Of a DNA stretch of 64,000 nt, positions 53,375 through 63,444 are shown piece by piece. Source of the stretch: Bryobacteraceae bacterium (lineage in GTDB: Bacteria > Acidobacteriota > Terriglobia > Bryobacterales > Bryobacteraceae); the NCBI GenBank assembly GCA_025056455.1, contig JANWVY010000007.1, positions 62,001 to 126,000 of the forward strand, in the 5' to 3' direction. Position numbers and translations under genes: made by a program. Position 1 is the stretch's first letter; every line of letters begins with the position of its first letter. The notes beneath the pieces are model-generated. The model was not told the origin of the DNA. It ran no database searches and was given only the letters and a program-made list of their open reading frames with translations.

Positions 53375-54097
53375 ATGCTTGCAGATCATTCAGTTCAGGA
53401 AGGTCATGAATCACAACAGAATGACAAGTCCATTCGCGTGGTGATCGCAGACGATCACCCAATCGTGAGGGACGGTTTGAAGAAGCTTTTGATGTTGGAA
53501 GACGACATCAAAGTGGTGGGAGAGGCCAGCGACGGTCGGCAGGTTCTCGAACTAATCCAGGAGCTCGAGCCTGACGTCGTCCTCTTGGATTTGCGAATGC
53601 CAAATTTGGACGGTCTGAGTGTTCTTCAAAACATCCAGACGAGTGGAAAAAAGACCAAAGTGATCGTCCTCACCGCTTCGGATGACAAAAACGAATTTGT
53701 TCAAGCTATGAAGCTCGGCTGTTGTGGGATCGTCCTCAAGCAGACGGCGCCAGAGCTGATCGTCAAGAGCATCCGCAAAGTGCATGCAGGAGAGATCTGG
53801 CTAGATTCCCACACCACAGCCGCCGTCATGCGGCAGTTTGCCAATCCGTCGAGTGATTTTGGCGGAGGCGGAGCCAAGGGACGGGAGCGCTCGCCCTTAA
53901 GCGCCCGCGAGCGTGAAATTGTTCAGCTCGTAGCGCAGGGCTACAAAAACAAAGAGATGGCCGAGAAAATGTTCATCAGCGAGCAGACTGTGAAGAATCA
54001 TCTTCACAACATCTTCGACAAACTTGGCGTCTCGGACCGTCTGGAACTGGCCCTCTACGCCATCCATAAAGGTCTTCATATTTCCCAAGACCGTTAG
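53375..54097 (+). CDS. NarL/FixJ-type response regulator
   Basis: 240 aa: receiver domain (about 20-135) with acidic pair in VVIADDHPIVRDG, phosphorylated Asp72 in VVLLDLRMP, and Lys in VLKQTAPE; then a short Gly-rich linker and a LuxR helix-turn-helix (LSAREREIVQLVAQGYKNKEMAEKMF, SEQTVKNHLHNIFDKLG). AAGGGA precedes the ATG. No cognate kinase is adjacent. Its stop is at 54097, directly next to the convergent receptor gene's stop at 54098. Confidence 0.94.
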   Translation: MLADHSVQEGHESQQNDKSIRVVIADDHPIVRDGLKKLLMLEDDIKVVGEASDGRQVLELIQELEPDVVLLDLRMPNLDGLSVLQNIQTSGKKTKVIVLTASDDKNEFVQAMKLGCCGIVLKQTAPELIVKSIRKVHAGEIWLDSHTTAAVMRQFANPSSDFGGGGAKGRERSPLSAREREIVQLVAQGYKNKEMAEKMFISEQTVKNHLHNIFDKLGVSDRLELALYAIHKGLHISQDR

Positions 54098-57000
54098 CTA
54101 AAAGTTGAATCGCAGGCCAATCACAATGATGCGATTGCCACTCGCGCCAGTGATACGGCCGAAGTTCAGCGAATTGATGTCAGCATTCGGATTGTCGAAG
54201 TTTGGCGTATTCGTTGCATTTTGAAAGATCACGTCAAATTGGAGTGATTTTGCCTCGCTGAAACGCACGGTCTTGAGTAGATTTAGGTCGATGCGAATCG
54301 CGCCCGGACCTTCTAGAAAGTTTGGGGCGACATTGCCCAGAGTGCCAGGCGTAGGATTCACCATCAAGATGTTGCCGTTGGCGTCTGCAATAGCGCGGAG
54401 TGTCGAGCGGCCCCGCAAGTTTCCGCTGGTCGAAAGCGCGGCTACGGATGGATCCACAACCGACTGCAGGCCATCGAAATATTGAACGCCGTTGCCTAAA
54501 CGTTTGACCTTGCCTAAACCCTTGTCGATGGGGGCTAGAGCCGTCGGAGTATTGTCGCCGAAGTTGTTCCAGGAACTCACTCCAGAGCTTAAATACACCG
54601 GCGCGCCCGAAAACAGGTTCACAATCGAGCCGACTTGCCAGCCGCCGACCAGTTTTTCCACGATCCCTTTTGCCCCCCGCAAAAGAGGCTTGTTCCGGCC
54701 AAAGGGGAGCTCCCACAGCCCATTGGTTCGGACCACATGCGTGCGGTGAAAGGACATGAGCCTTTTGTCCAATCTCCAGTTACGTAGATCGCGATAACTA
54801 TCGATGAATTCCTGGCCGGAGCCCTCTTCCTCGCCTAGCGCCCTCGACCAGGTATAGTTGCCTTGAAATGTCCAGCCTTGGGAAAACCGCTTGATGAATT
54901 CCACCTGGAGAGAGTGATAGCTGGAGGCAGCAAAATTGCTGGTCAGCCGGGCTGAATCAAATTGCGGGTTGGCGACGATCCAGTTTTCCGGGAAACCGCC
55001 GTTTCGCAATAATCCGCCCCTTACGTTCGTGAGATATGGGGTCGAGTTGAGATAAGCAGCGAAAGCTCCGACGTTGTGCCCCGCAAGATGGCCCTGCGTC
55101 GTGGTGTTGATCTCGCGGAACACGCGCGAGCCCGTGAGTTGATTCCCGTCTACGACACCGAAACCTGGTACGTTGAGGCCGCGCAGCAGGCGGTCGAATA
55201 GGGGCGCATTGCCGCCAGCCTGGGTGATGAGGAACGCCTCGAGAATCCCGTTTTCGAAAATCATGTGCTCATTGATGCTGGTGCCGCGGATCAGCCGTGT
55301 TCCTTTGTTGCCTACATAGCGAACTGACAGGCTGGCGCGTCCGGGTAACTCCCGGTCCACGGAGGCATTCCAGTTTTGCACATAGGGAATGCGGAGGTTA
55401 TCGTCAAAGGTGCGAACGATCTGCGTCCGGTCAGTGAGCGGCACTTCTTCGAGTACTGAGGCCAGGGGTGCAAGCGGCAAACTAAAGCTCGTGAGGTTGA
55501 GCGGATTCGAACTGTTAAACGTGGAAATGGTACGAAGGCCAGGCTGGTCGCCGGAAACGACGTCCACAATCCGCAAGGCGTTGCGTTCGTAGCCCATGCT
55601 ATAGCCTGCGCGAAACACGGTCTTGCCTTTGCCAAAGACTGGCAGATTCCAAATCACACCGATGGCCGGAGCGAAATTATTCCAGTCGTTGTGATAGAGC
55701 TTTCGCGAAGGATTCGGAGATTTCCGCCCGATGAGCTCAATGCGAGTGGGAGAGCCAGCGAGCCGCCCAGGTTGATAAAGGTCGGCAAAACTGCGCCCGC
55801 TCAGGCCGAAAATGGAACCCGACCCTCCTACCAGCGCAGCCGTACGACCATTGCGGTCCTGCGGCACTCCGTACCATTCATAGCGAAGCCCCAGTGTCAA
55901 CGTGAGGCTTTTGGTGACTCTATAGTCATCCTGCACAAAGAGGGAAAACTCGCGAGCGTACCAGGTGCGTTGCTTCGGTTCACCTGGCAAAAACACCGGG
56001 TTGCGACCCCCCGGCGAGTTCAGGGCCTGGCGAACGCTTGCCACCGAACCCGAGAGATCGAGCAACAGATTCTGCGCCGCTGCTTGGTTGCGACCAATCC
56101 CGGGGATGGCGTCGATGCCGCGAACCGGCGCCCCGCCCGCTCCCAAGCTCACACGCGGCAAGACATCAAACGAATTGAAACCGTTGCTGCTTACAAAATA
56201 CGCGTTGCCGCCAAACTTTACAGAGTGTTTCCCCGACAGCCAGCTCATCTTTTCAAAAAGCTGATAGTTCGGCGAAATGCGGCCCTGCGGATCGTTACCC
56301 TGATTGATCGGGTTGGTGTAGGAAACCGGAACGATCACGTAGGGCTGGCCGGCTTGAGAAGGAAGGATGGAAGGATTTAACTCCCAGGGGGCGTAAAAGC
56401 GCAGCCGCGGCCGGAGGGCTCCAAGCCGAATTTCGTTCACAAGGTTGGAGCGAACCACTGAAGTGAGAGTGAGTGAGAAGATGGAGTCGAGGCTTCGTAC
56501 GCTACCTCCTTGGGTGTCCGGATAAGGCTGCGGCAAGAAACCATTAACCGCTTCCCCGGAGTCACGGCTCCAAGAAAACGCAAGCCGGTGAGCATTCGAG
56601 ATCACGTGGTCGATCTTCAAATTCAACTGGTCTAGATCATCTGTGCTGCTCCGGCTCCAGGTGTAACCTGCCGTGTTCAGCCCATCTCCAAAACGAAAGT
56701 TGTTGGGTAAGGGCAATCGCTCCAGCTGACGCGCTACAGCTCCCGTGGGATCGGCCGTCAGACGGGCAGGATCCCGGCCAAACACGCTGACGCTCACCAG
56801 ACCCCCGGAGGCTTCGGGCGGGCGAACAGGGTTACCCAGCAGGTCTACTACGGGCGTGAGCGATTCCACGTTGCCATTCTGAACTCCTGGAAAGAACCGG
56901 AAGATGCCGCGACGGGCGGATTCGGTCAGTGTGGTGGTCGTCACTGCCGTGCGAGCGCGAACGCGTTGCCCCTCATAAAGAAAATGAAAGAAGGTGCGGT

Positions 57001-57868
57001 TCTTGCGGATCGGTCCTCCCACTCGGCCTCCAAACTGGTTGCGAATCAGGTTGTTGCGAGGAGAAATCGGTTTGCCGGTGAGCGGATCGAGACCCCGCTG
57101 ATTGTTGAACCAAGTATTGGCGTTTAACACCGTATTGCGATGGAACTCAAACAAGGACCCATGAAATTCGTTGGTCCCCGAACGGGTCAGCATCTGGATT
57201 TGGCCGGACCCCCGTCCAAGTTCCGCATCGACCGGCGAGGTCACCACGCGAAATTCTTCAATGCGGTCCGTACTGGGAAAAATCGTGGAGGCGACACCCG
57301 TGTTGATGCGAGCGTCCTGCACGTTGATCCCATCGATCTGAATGTTGAGCGTGCCGATCCGTGCCCCCACAAAGTTGCTGCCGACCACACCGGCTTGTAG
57401 AAAGGTAAGATCGAGCGCGTTGCGCGAGGTGATGGGAAGTTCGAGGACCTTGCGCGCGGTCACCATGCCCCCAACGGAGCTTGAGGCGTAATCAAGCGCC
57501 GACTCGGCCTCGGCGTTGACTTCCACCGTTTCCGCACTGGTGCTGATTTCTAACGAGAAATTGAGCGTGACCCGCGCGCCAATCTCCAAGATAACCTCGC
57601 GAAACACTTTCTTGCGAAAGCCAGCCGCTTCGGCTTCCACTCGGTAAACACCTGAGGGCAGAGCTGGGAAGGAGTACACCCCGGACACATTCGACTGCGT
57701 GACTGTCGTAACTCCAGTCTTCAAGTTTTGCGCTCGCACCGTGGCGGCCGCAATGACCGCATCCGATGGATCCACAACGGTTCCAGACAGGGTGGCGTCG
57801 ACGGTTTGTGAATCTGCAAGGAAGCGGGTCAAACAAACGATGAGAAAAAAAATGACTCCTGCTGGCAT
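54098..57868 (-). CDS. TonB-dependent receptor, Oar-like, with carboxypeptidase regulatory-like domain
   Basis: Large outer-membrane receptor of 1256 aa. Signal peptide (FFLIVCLTRFLADSQ), CarboxypepD_reg domain (LSGTVVDPSDAVIAAATVRA, YSFPALPSGVYRVEAEAAGF), plug region (ARKVLELPITSRNALDLTFLQAGV) and barrel starting around RSGTNEFHGSLFEFHRN, ending with a terminal aromatic (IGLRFNF). AAAGG precedes the ATG. The barrel is about 200 residues longer than in the 37.5 kb receptor, chiefly from longer loops. Substrate unknown. Confidence 0.92.
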   Translation of the reverse strand: MPAGVIFFLIVCLTRFLADSQTVDATLSGTVVDPSDAVIAAATVRAQNLKTGVTTVTQSNVSGVYSFPALPSGVYRVEAEAAGFRKKVFREVILEIGARVTLNFSLEISTSAETVEVNAEAESALDYASSSVGGMVTARKVLELPITSRNALDLTFLQAGVVGSNFVGARIGTLNIQIDGINVQDARINTGVASTIFPSTDRIEEFRVVTSPVDAELGRGSGQIQMLTRSGTNEFHGSLFEFHRNTVLNANTWFNNQRGLDPLTGKPISPRNNLIRNQFGGRVGGPIRKNRTFFHFLYEGQRVRARTAVTTTTLTESARRGIFRFFPGVQNGNVESLTPVVDLLGNPVRPPEASGGLVSVSVFGRDPARLTADPTGAVARQLERLPLPNNFRFGDGLNTAGYTWSRSSTDDLDQLNLKIDHVISNAHRLAFSWSRDSGEAVNGFLPQPYPDTQGGSVRSLDSIFSLTLTSVVRSNLVNEIRLGALRPRLRFYAPWELNPSILPSQAGQPYVIVPVSYTNPINQGNDPQGRISPNYQLFEKMSWLSGKHSVKFGGNAYFVSSNGFNSFDVLPRVSLGAGGAPVRGIDAIPGIGRNQAAAQNLLLDLSGSVASVRQALNSPGGRNPVFLPGEPKQRTWYAREFSLFVQDDYRVTKSLTLTLGLRYEWYGVPQDRNGRTAALVGGSGSIFGLSGRSFADLYQPGRLAGSPTRIELIGRKSPNPSRKLYHNDWNNFAPAIGVIWNLPVFGKGKTVFRAGYSMGYERNALRIVDVVSGDQPGLRTISTFNSSNPLNLTSFSLPLAPLASVLEEVPLTDRTQIVRTFDDNLRIPYVQNWNASVDRELPGRASLSVRYVGNKGTRLIRGTSINEHMIFENGILEAFLITQAGGNAPLFDRLLRGLNVPGFGVVDGNQLTGSRVFREINTTTQGHLAGHNVGAFAAYLNSTPYLTNVRGGLLRNGGFPENWIVANPQFDSARLTSNFAASSYHSLQVEFIKRFSQGWTFQGNYTWSRALGEEEGSGQEFIDSYRDLRNWRLDKRLMSFHRTHVVRTNGLWELPFGRNKPLLRGAKGIVEKLVGGWQVGSIVNLFSGAPVYLSSGVSSWNNFGDNTPTALAPIDKGLGKVKRLGNGVQYFDGLQSVVDPSVAALSTSGNLRGRSTLRAIADANGNILMVNPTPGTLGNVAPNFLEGPGAIRIDLNLLKTVRFSEAKSLQFDVIFQNATNTPNFDNPNADINSLNFGRITGASGNRIIVIGLRFNF

Positions 57869-57997
57869 ACCAACCTTTCCCCCTGAATGAATGCCGTATG
57901 TAAGGATCTTAGGGAAGAGTCATCTTTGAGTCAATTCCCTCAGCGAAAGGGAAGAAAGAAGATTGTTCAAGCTGCGGCGCTTTTTTGCACAAGTGTT

Positions 57998-58936
57998 TCA
58001 ACGAGCGCCAATCCCGCCGCGCAGATCGCGCATCACGCTCAATAGGGCCGGTACGAGCGAGATCACAAAGAGAGCGGGAAGGATAAAAAGCACGATCGGA
58101 AACAGCATCTTAATGCCCGCCTTGGCAACCGTGGCCTCAGCGCGTAAACGCCGCCGGGTGCGCAAGGCGTCGGCATACACTTTTAGCGCTTGCGAAAGAC
58201 TCGTCCCAAAACGCTCGCTCTGCACGATCATGGCGGCGAGCGACTTGATGTCTTCCACCCCAGTCCGCCGCACCAGTTGTTGGAAGGCTTTTGTGCGTTC
58301 TTGACCCGCCTTCACCTGCATGACGACGGTGTAAAACTCCGCGGCCAGCTCCGGGTAGATGAAGCGCATCTCTTCGCTCACGCGCAGAAATGCCTGGTCC
58401 AGGGCAAGACCTGTTCCTAGAACGATTCCGAGTAGATCAACGGTGTCGGGCAGGGCATCCTGTAGTTTTTGTCGGTAACGTTTGACCAGCCTTTTTAAGA
58501 ACACGTTTGGAAGCGTGTAACCGAGAATAAACATGGCCGCCATCCCTCCAATCAATTGAGCTGGAGGGTTGTTCCGTTGGATATAGTACATGCCGCCCAG
58601 CAGAAGACCCATAAACAGGACCTGGCCAATGGCGAAAGCGACAACAGCGCCACGCTGGCGGATACCAGCTTGTCCCAGCTCTCTTTCCGTGTCGCGAATA
58701 TAGTCCTCGCCCCCAGGAATCAAACTGATGACGTAAAGAAAGCTGTTGATGAAGCCGCCGCCAAGACGCCGGCGCGGGGAGCGCGCTTCTGGAGCGATCG
58801 CCGCGGATTGCAATTCGTAGAGCCGGTCGCCCAGAGGGTCTTCACGGTTCGACAAAAGTTGAATGCCGGACCAGACCAAAGCGGCCACGACAGCAAAAAA
58901 AGCGATGAAAACCAGGAGCGCAGTGGCCATAGGCAT
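57998..58936 (-). CDS. tadC: Tad pilus inner-membrane platform protein TadC
   Basis: 312 aa with a T2SSF domain in the C-terminal half (FLRVSEEMRFIYPELAAEF, EDIKSLAAMIVQSERFGTSLSQALKVYADALR) and four hydrophobic segments (ALLVFIAFFAVVAALVW, VVAFAIGQVLFMGLLLGGMYY, an AMFILGYTLP segment and the C-terminal LFPIVLFILPALFVISLV). Works with TadB as the platform of the Tad/Flp pilus. Starts one base after the tadB stop. Last gene of the cluster. Confidence 0.9.
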   Translation of the reverse strand: MPMATALLVFIAFFAVVAALVWSGIQLLSNREDPLGDRLYELQSAAIAPEARSPRRRLGGGFINSFLYVISLIPGGEDYIRDTERELGQAGIRQRGAVVAFAIGQVLFMGLLLGGMYYIQRNNPPAQLIGGMAAMFILGYTLPNVFLKRLVKRYRQKLQDALPDTVDLLGIVLGTGLALDQAFLRVSEEMRFIYPELAAEFYTVVMQVKAGQERTKAFQQLVRRTGVEDIKSLAAMIVQSERFGTSLSQALKVYADALRTRRRLRAEATVAKAGIKMLFPIVLFILPALFVISLVPALLSVMRDLRGGIGAR

Positions 58937-58937
58937 T

Positions 58938-59909
58938 CTAGAGCTTCGGGCTGGCGATCTTCCGAATAATCAAGATGCCGATCAATTCCGAGACAATTGC
59001 GTAAGTCAAAAACTTGCTGCCCGTTTCATCCGTGTACAACAGGCGGATATATTCCGGTTTCATCACCCAGAATCCGAGTCCCACAACCAGCGGCATGGCG
59101 CACAGCAGCCCTGCCGAAAAACGTTGCGCAGCCGTGGCCGCGTGCATCTTCGCTGTTAGATTCAACCGCTCTCGGATGAGTAAGGACATATTGTCCAGCA
59201 CTTCGACCATGTTGGCCCCAGTTTGCCGCTGAAGAATCAAACCGGTGATGAAAAACTTCAAGTCGATTACCGGCACGCGCTTACCAAGGCCGTGTAGGGC
59301 GTCCTCGACCGGGGAGCCAAGAGCCATCTCCTCGATCACTTTACGGAATTCCATCCGCACTGGATCGAGCGACTCCTGCGCGATGGTTTCCAGCCCGCTT
59401 TGGATATTGTGGCCAGCTTTCATGGAGCGGTTGAACAAATCGATGGCGTCGGGCAGCATTTCTTCGAAGCGGGCCAGGCGCCGATTCCGAACCCGGAGAA
59501 TATACAGAGTAGGCAAGGCTCCAAACAGCGCCGCCAACCCGAAGCGAAGCGCAAGGGCGTTCATGCCAGCCAATCCAAGCAAGAAATAGATCACGATCGC
59601 GATTCCTAGCGAAACCACGAAAACATCCGTCGAGCGGTATTGGAGATTTGCTTGATCAATCATCTCCTGCAAACGCCGCAAGGGCCCGATCCAGGTCAGA
59701 AAGTCGCCAATTACGGCGAACATGCCCTGTTCCTCGCGCCGGATGAGATCTGGGGAAGCGGTACGCCGCTGACCAGAGCGCGCCCGCAATTCCCGCATGC
59801 GCTGCTGAAGCACATCGGCGCTTGCGTTGGCGGGGACCACCCAAACATAGTAAGCGGCAGCAAACAGCGCAGCGCTAAAGATCAAGAAGCTGATCAAAAA
59901 TGGGGCCAC
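58938..59909 (-). CDS. tadB: Tad pilus inner-membrane platform protein TadB
   Basis: 323 aa, GTG start with AAGGAG 7 nt upstream, overlapping no other gene. Helices at the N-terminus ([21 protein letters not shown]), two middle segments ([36 protein letters not shown]), T2SSF domain ([54 protein letters not shown]) and a late helix. Paired with tadC. Confidence 0.92.
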   Translation of the reverse strand: MAPFLISFLIFSAALFAAAYYVWVVPANASADVLQQRMRELRARSGQRRTASPDLIRREEQGMFAVIGDFLTWIGPLRRLQEMIDQANLQYRSTDVFVVSLGIAIVIYFLLGLAGMNALALRFGLAALFGALPTLYILRVRNRRLARFEEMLPDAIDLFNRSMKAGHNIQSGLETIAQESLDPVRMEFRKVIEEMALGSPVEDALHGLGKRVPVIDLKFFITGLILQRQTGANMVEVLDNMSLLIRERLNLTAKMHAATAAQRFSAGLLCAMPLVVGLGFWVMKPEYIRLLYTDETGSKFLTYAIVSELIGILIIRKIASPKL

Positions 59910-59912
59910 GCG

Positions 59913-61226
59913 CTACTCCTTCAAAGCCATCTCCTCTTCGAAGACAGAAGAAGAAAGATGGATGCCATACGCCTTCAGCCGGTTGAGACAACGGGGCTTG
60001 AAGCCCGTGGCGCGAAACCTTCCTGTAATTCTTCCGCGCTGGTTGACCCCGGTACGTTCCAGCACGAAAATGTCATCCAGCACGACTTGGTCGTCTTCCA
60101 CCTCTCGAACTTCGCTAATGGACACGACGCGCCGCGTTCCGTCGTTGAGACGGGCACAATGGACCACAATATTCACTGCCGAGGCAAGCATCTGGCGGAT
60201 GACCCGGTCCGGAATGGCCGAGCTGGCCATCATGACCATTGTTTCCAAACGGGCAAAAGCATCCCTAGCGCTATTGGCGTGGCAAGTGGTCATCGAGCCA
60301 TCATGCCCGGTGTTCATTGCCTGCATCATGTCCATGGCTTCGGGACCCCGGCATTCGCCAATAATAATCCGGTCTGGACGCATACGCAGCGCGTTGATCA
60401 CAAGATCACGCTGGGTGACGGCGCCCGCGCCTTCAATATTGGGCGGACGGGTTTCGAGCCGCACGACGTGGCTTTGTTGAAGCTGGAGCTCGGCCGTATC
60501 TTCGATCGTAATGACGCGCTCCTCTTCTGGGATGTACCGGGAAAGCATGTTCAGCATGGTGGTTTTTCCCGAGCCAGAGCCCCCGGAGATGACAATATTG
60601 AGGCGCGCCTCCACGCAACCGCTTAAGAAATCCAACATGCCCGTGGTCAGCGTTTCGTTCTTAATGAGATCCTCAGTGCTTAAGAGCTTTTTGCCGAAGC
60701 GCCGGATCGTCATCACCGGTCCGATCAGCGAGATGGGAGGAATGACGGCGCAGACGCGAGAGCCATCTTCAAGGCGCGCGTCAACAATCGGCGAGGAGTC
60801 GTCGATGCGGCGTCCAATGTTGGATACGATACGGTCGATGATCATGCGCACATGCGCTTGGTCTTTGAAGCGGACGTTGGTCTCTGAGATGCGGCCTCCG
60901 CGTTCAACGTAAACGCTGTCATAGCCGTTCACCATGATGTCATTCACCGTGGGGTCTTTGAGCAGTGGCTCGAGGGGGCCCAGGCCGAAGACTTCGTCTA
61001 AAACCTCCTCAATCACCTTCTCGCGCTCGGCAGAGGTCATGGGAACGCCTTCTTCCCGAACGAGGCGCTCGACCACGATACCGATTTGTTCGCGTACGCC
61101 CTCTTTGTTCAGCACACGGAGCTGGTCAGGTGTCAGCGAGGCGAGAAGTTTGCTGTGGATCTGAGTTTTGATACTAAACCAGCGGTCTGCGCCCGTACCG
61201 GGCCGTACGATCGGTCTCGTTCCCAT
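59913..61226 (-). CDS. tadA: Tad pilus ATPase TadA/CpaF
   Basis: 437-residue secretion ATPase of the CpaF class. N-terminal three-helix/all-alpha domain ([18 protein letters not shown]), then [22 protein letters not shown], Walker [15 protein letters not shown], Asp box [16 protein letters not shown], Walker [27 protein letters not shown] and His box TTCHANS. The cluster lacks a second ATPase, so this one drives both assembly and possible retraction. The start has only a weak ribosome binding site. Confidence 0.95.
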   Translation of the reverse strand: MGTRPIVRPGTGADRWFSIKTQIHSKLLASLTPDQLRVLNKEGVREQIGIVVERLVREEGVPMTSAEREKVIEEVLDEVFGLGPLEPLLKDPTVNDIMVNGYDSVYVERGGRISETNVRFKDQAHVRMIIDRIVSNIGRRIDDSSPIVDARLEDGSRVCAVIPPISLIGPVMTIRRFGKKLLSTEDLIKNETLTTGMLDFLSGCVEARLNIVISGGSGSGKTTMLNMLSRYIPEEERVITIEDTAELQLQQSHVVRLETRPPNIEGAGAVTQRDLVINALRMRPDRIIIGECRGPEAMDMMQAMNTGHDGSMTTCHANSARDAFARLETMVMMASSAIPDRVIRQMLASAVNIVVHCARLNDGTRRVVSISEVREVEDDQVVLDDIFVLERTGVNQRGRITGRFRATGFKPRCLNRLKAYGIHLSSSVFEEEMALKE

Positions 61227-61254
61227 GAGTGCGTGAAAACCTTATGAAGTGGGT

Positions 61255-62430
61255 CTATGCCGATTTTGCCATAGCTTCGCGCTGTACACCGGTCGCCTTG
61301 TCGACAAAGGCCCGGAAGACGCGGTCCCAGTCCCCGGCTGCCTGACGGTCGGAGACCAGAGGGCGAGCCTTGTTAATGGACGCCAAAACGAGGGGCGAGC
61401 TGGGAATTCCGTAAAAAACTTTTTGATTAAGGGTCTGCTGAATTTGCTCCACGGTCGCATGGTGCGGGTCGACTTTTTTCGAATAGCGGTTCACCAAAAT
61501 CTTGATCTGGTCCTGAGAAAAACCAAGACGGAGCAGGAAGGAGAGGTAGCGCTGGGTGTTGCGAATCGCCGGATACTCCTGATTCAGAACGAGAAAAATC
61601 GTATTGGAGGCTTGAAGCGCCGCCAGCACGACTTCGTCGTTGATGTTGCGGCCCGCGTCAATCACCACCGATTGATATTTTTCGACCAGGAAGGTGGCAA
61701 ATTCCCGAAACATCGGCTCGGTGAAGTAGCCGCGCTGTTCCAGGGAATCAGGAGGACCCACCAGGAAAAAGCCCAGCGGATCCCGCGTGACAAATCCCTC
61801 AAAAAGAGCCTGATCCATGCGGTTGAGGTTCTCTCCCACCTCTAGGAGCGTGTACTGCGGCGTGGCCCCAACTTGCATGGCGACTTCGTTGGCCGTCCAG
61901 TCGAAGTCAAGCAGCACGGTTTGTTGTTTGCGCTGAGCGAGGACGCTGGCGAAATTCACTGCCAGTGTTGTCACGCCCACCCCGCCCTTGGCCCCTACAA
62001 AGGTGTAGATCTTTCCAAGCCGGCTGCCAGTCATGTTCACCCGCCGGGGGATGCTTTCAAGCCTTTGCATCGCGTCACGGAATTCCAAACGCTTGAGGGG
62101 TTGGGTGAGAAAATCGTTCGCCCCAGCGCGAAGACAAGCCAAAACCGTTTCTCCGTCGGCCTGAAAGTTGGAGACGATGACGTAGAGATCGGGTACTGCC
62201 TGTTTGACTTTTTGTAAGGCACTCAACGCAGTTTCCGTATCGTAGGACATGTCCAGGAGCAGGGCTGCCTCGGGATGGCGCTCCAGATCCTGGAGCACGC
62301 GAATGTAAAGGTTAGAGGAGATTTCCGGATATTCTGAGATCACGCGCGAATTGGGTAAGTTCAACAGATTCTCTCGCACCGTCTCGCGGAACTGCTCATC
62401 ATTGGAGGCGACCAACAAACTGATGGACAT
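61255..62430 (-). CDS. tadZ: TadZ/CpaE-like pilus localisation ATPase
   Basis: 391 aa with an N-terminal receiver-like domain lacking a clear phosphorylation Asp context (SISLLVASNDEQFRETVRENL, ALLLDMSYD) and a C-terminal MinD/ParA ATPase with the deviant Walker A FVGAKGGVGVTTLAVNFA, VLLDFDW and SVVIDAGRN. TadZ localises the Tad apparatus to the pole. AAGGAGCAAGA precedes the ATG. 28 bases separate its stop from tadA's start. Confidence 0.88.
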   Translation of the reverse strand: MSISLLVASNDEQFRETVRENLLNLPNSRVISEYPEISSNLYIRVLQDLERHPEAALLLDMSYDTETALSALQKVKQAVPDLYVIVSNFQADGETVLACLRAGANDFLTQPLKRLEFRDAMQRLESIPRRVNMTGSRLGKIYTFVGAKGGVGVTTLAVNFASVLAQRKQQTVLLDFDWTANEVAMQVGATPQYTLLEVGENLNRMDQALFEGFVTRDPLGFFLVGPPDSLEQRGYFTEPMFREFATFLVEKYQSVVIDAGRNINDEVVLAALQASNTIFLVLNQEYPAIRNTQRYLSFLLRLGFSQDQIKILVNRYSKKVDPHHATVEQIQQTLNQKVFYGIPSSPLVLASINKARPLVSDRQAAGDWDRVFRAFVDKATGVQREAMAKSA

Positions 62431-62448
62431 TCTTGCTCCTTGTGGGGC

Positions 62449-62943
62449 TCAGGGAACGCATTCGCCGGTTTCAGGATTGCAGCCAGCGCCTTCCATCGGC
62501 AGCGTTGTCTGGAAATTTGGAATCGGAATGGGCGGAAGGCCCAAATAACTCATGAAGGATCGAAACTCGTACTGTGCCACCGTGACGCGAACGACGTCCG
62601 GGATGCAGGAAACGCTACATTCGGCGTCGCAACTAAATTCTTCCAGCTGGCCGCTCTCAGCGTTGCGAGCAAAGTAGTTGATTTGAATTTCCGCTGGCCC
62701 TTGGGTCAATTGCTCTCGGTCAAACGTCAACGGTGGGTTTTGCCTCATCCAGCTGCGCACGTTTTCCCCGTTGGCCTGCCAGCAGTGCGTGGTGGCGTAG
62801 CGAGCGCCTTCGCGGGTAAAGCGCGAAACGCTATGCCACACCCACAACATCTTGGCGGTGAAGATGATCATCATGGTCACCGGCAGCAAGATCGCCGAGT
62901 AGGAGAGGATGAATTCAAGAGTGGCTTGTCCGCGCTTTGGCAT
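62449..62943 (-). CDS. TadE-like pseudopilin with Cys-rich C-terminus
   Basis: 164 aa. N-terminal prepilin-like site KRG|QATLEF with Glu at +5, followed by a hydrophobic helix (LLPVTMMIIFTAKMLWVW). The rest is soluble with seven Cys, including CDAECSVSC and a C-terminal CNPETGEC, which could form disulfides in the periplasm. TadE/TadF are minor pseudopilins of the Tad system. It starts 3 bases after its upstream neighbour. Confidence 0.85.
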   Translation of the reverse strand: MPKRGQATLEFILSYSAILLPVTMMIIFTAKMLWVWHSVSRFTREGARYATTHCWQANGENVRSWMRQNPPLTFDREQLTQGPAEIQINYFARNAESGQLEEFSCDAECSVSCIPDVVRVTVAQYEFRSFMSYLGLPPIPIPNFQTTLPMEGAGCNPETGECVP

Positions 62944-62946
62944 GAC

Positions 62947-63444
62947 TCATATTCCTGAAGCCGGCACCCGCACCCGAGGCCGGAGGAGGATCGGGTCGGT
63001 GGGAATCTGGGGGATCCGGACGACGAACGGGTAGCCATCGGGAATCGAAACCACAATGTAGTCCGGCTGTTGACCACCATTGGCAATATCGCATCCGGTC
63101 GGAGAGCACTCGCACTCGCCGATTTCGCCGGTGGCGGCGTTGAAACGTTCAATGCGGACTTGAATCTGGTCCGCGGTCAAATTGCGAATATAGGATTCAG
63201 CCGAGGCGTCGGTAGATCCGGTCAGCGCAAAAGCTTTCGCCTCGGCGACCAGCGCGTCGGTATCATCGCAAAAGTTCACTCCCTGCTGCGTGGCAAGATA
63301 ACGAGCCACCGTAAAAAGAGTCTTCTGCAACGCATAGTAGGTATACGTGATTTTCGCCAGTTCAATCAGACCAAACAGCAGCAGCAACAGTACTGGCGTA
63401 AACATTGCCGTTTCAATCAAGATGCTGCCGCGCCGTGATTTCAT
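62947..63444 (-). CDS. TadE-like pseudopilin
   Basis: 165 aa. Site RRG|SILIETA, then helix (FTPVLLLLLFGLIELAKI). Soluble part with CECSPTGC and a beta-rich end (YIVVSIPDGYPFVVRIPQI). ATGA overlap with the upstream TadG-like gene. Two TadE-like genes in tandem are common in Tad loci (TadE, TadF). Confidence 0.86.
   Translation of the reverse strand: MKSRRGSILIETAMFTPVLLLLLFGLIELAKITYTYYALQKTLFTVARYLATQQGVNFCDDTDALVAEAKAFALTGSTDASAESYIRNLTADQIQVRIERFNAATGEIGECECSPTGCDIANGGQQPDYIVVSIPDGYPFVVRIPQIPTDPILLRPRVRVPASGI

Noticed and set aside
57930-57960. Inverted repeat TTCCCT/AGGGAA as a Rho-independent terminator for the Tad cluster
   Set aside because: The stem is only 6 bp and no run of T follows on either strand.
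59640-60626. 328-codon frame antisense to tadA and tadB
   Set aside because: Covers two well-defined pilus genes and has His-rich, low-information sequence typical of complementary-strand frames.
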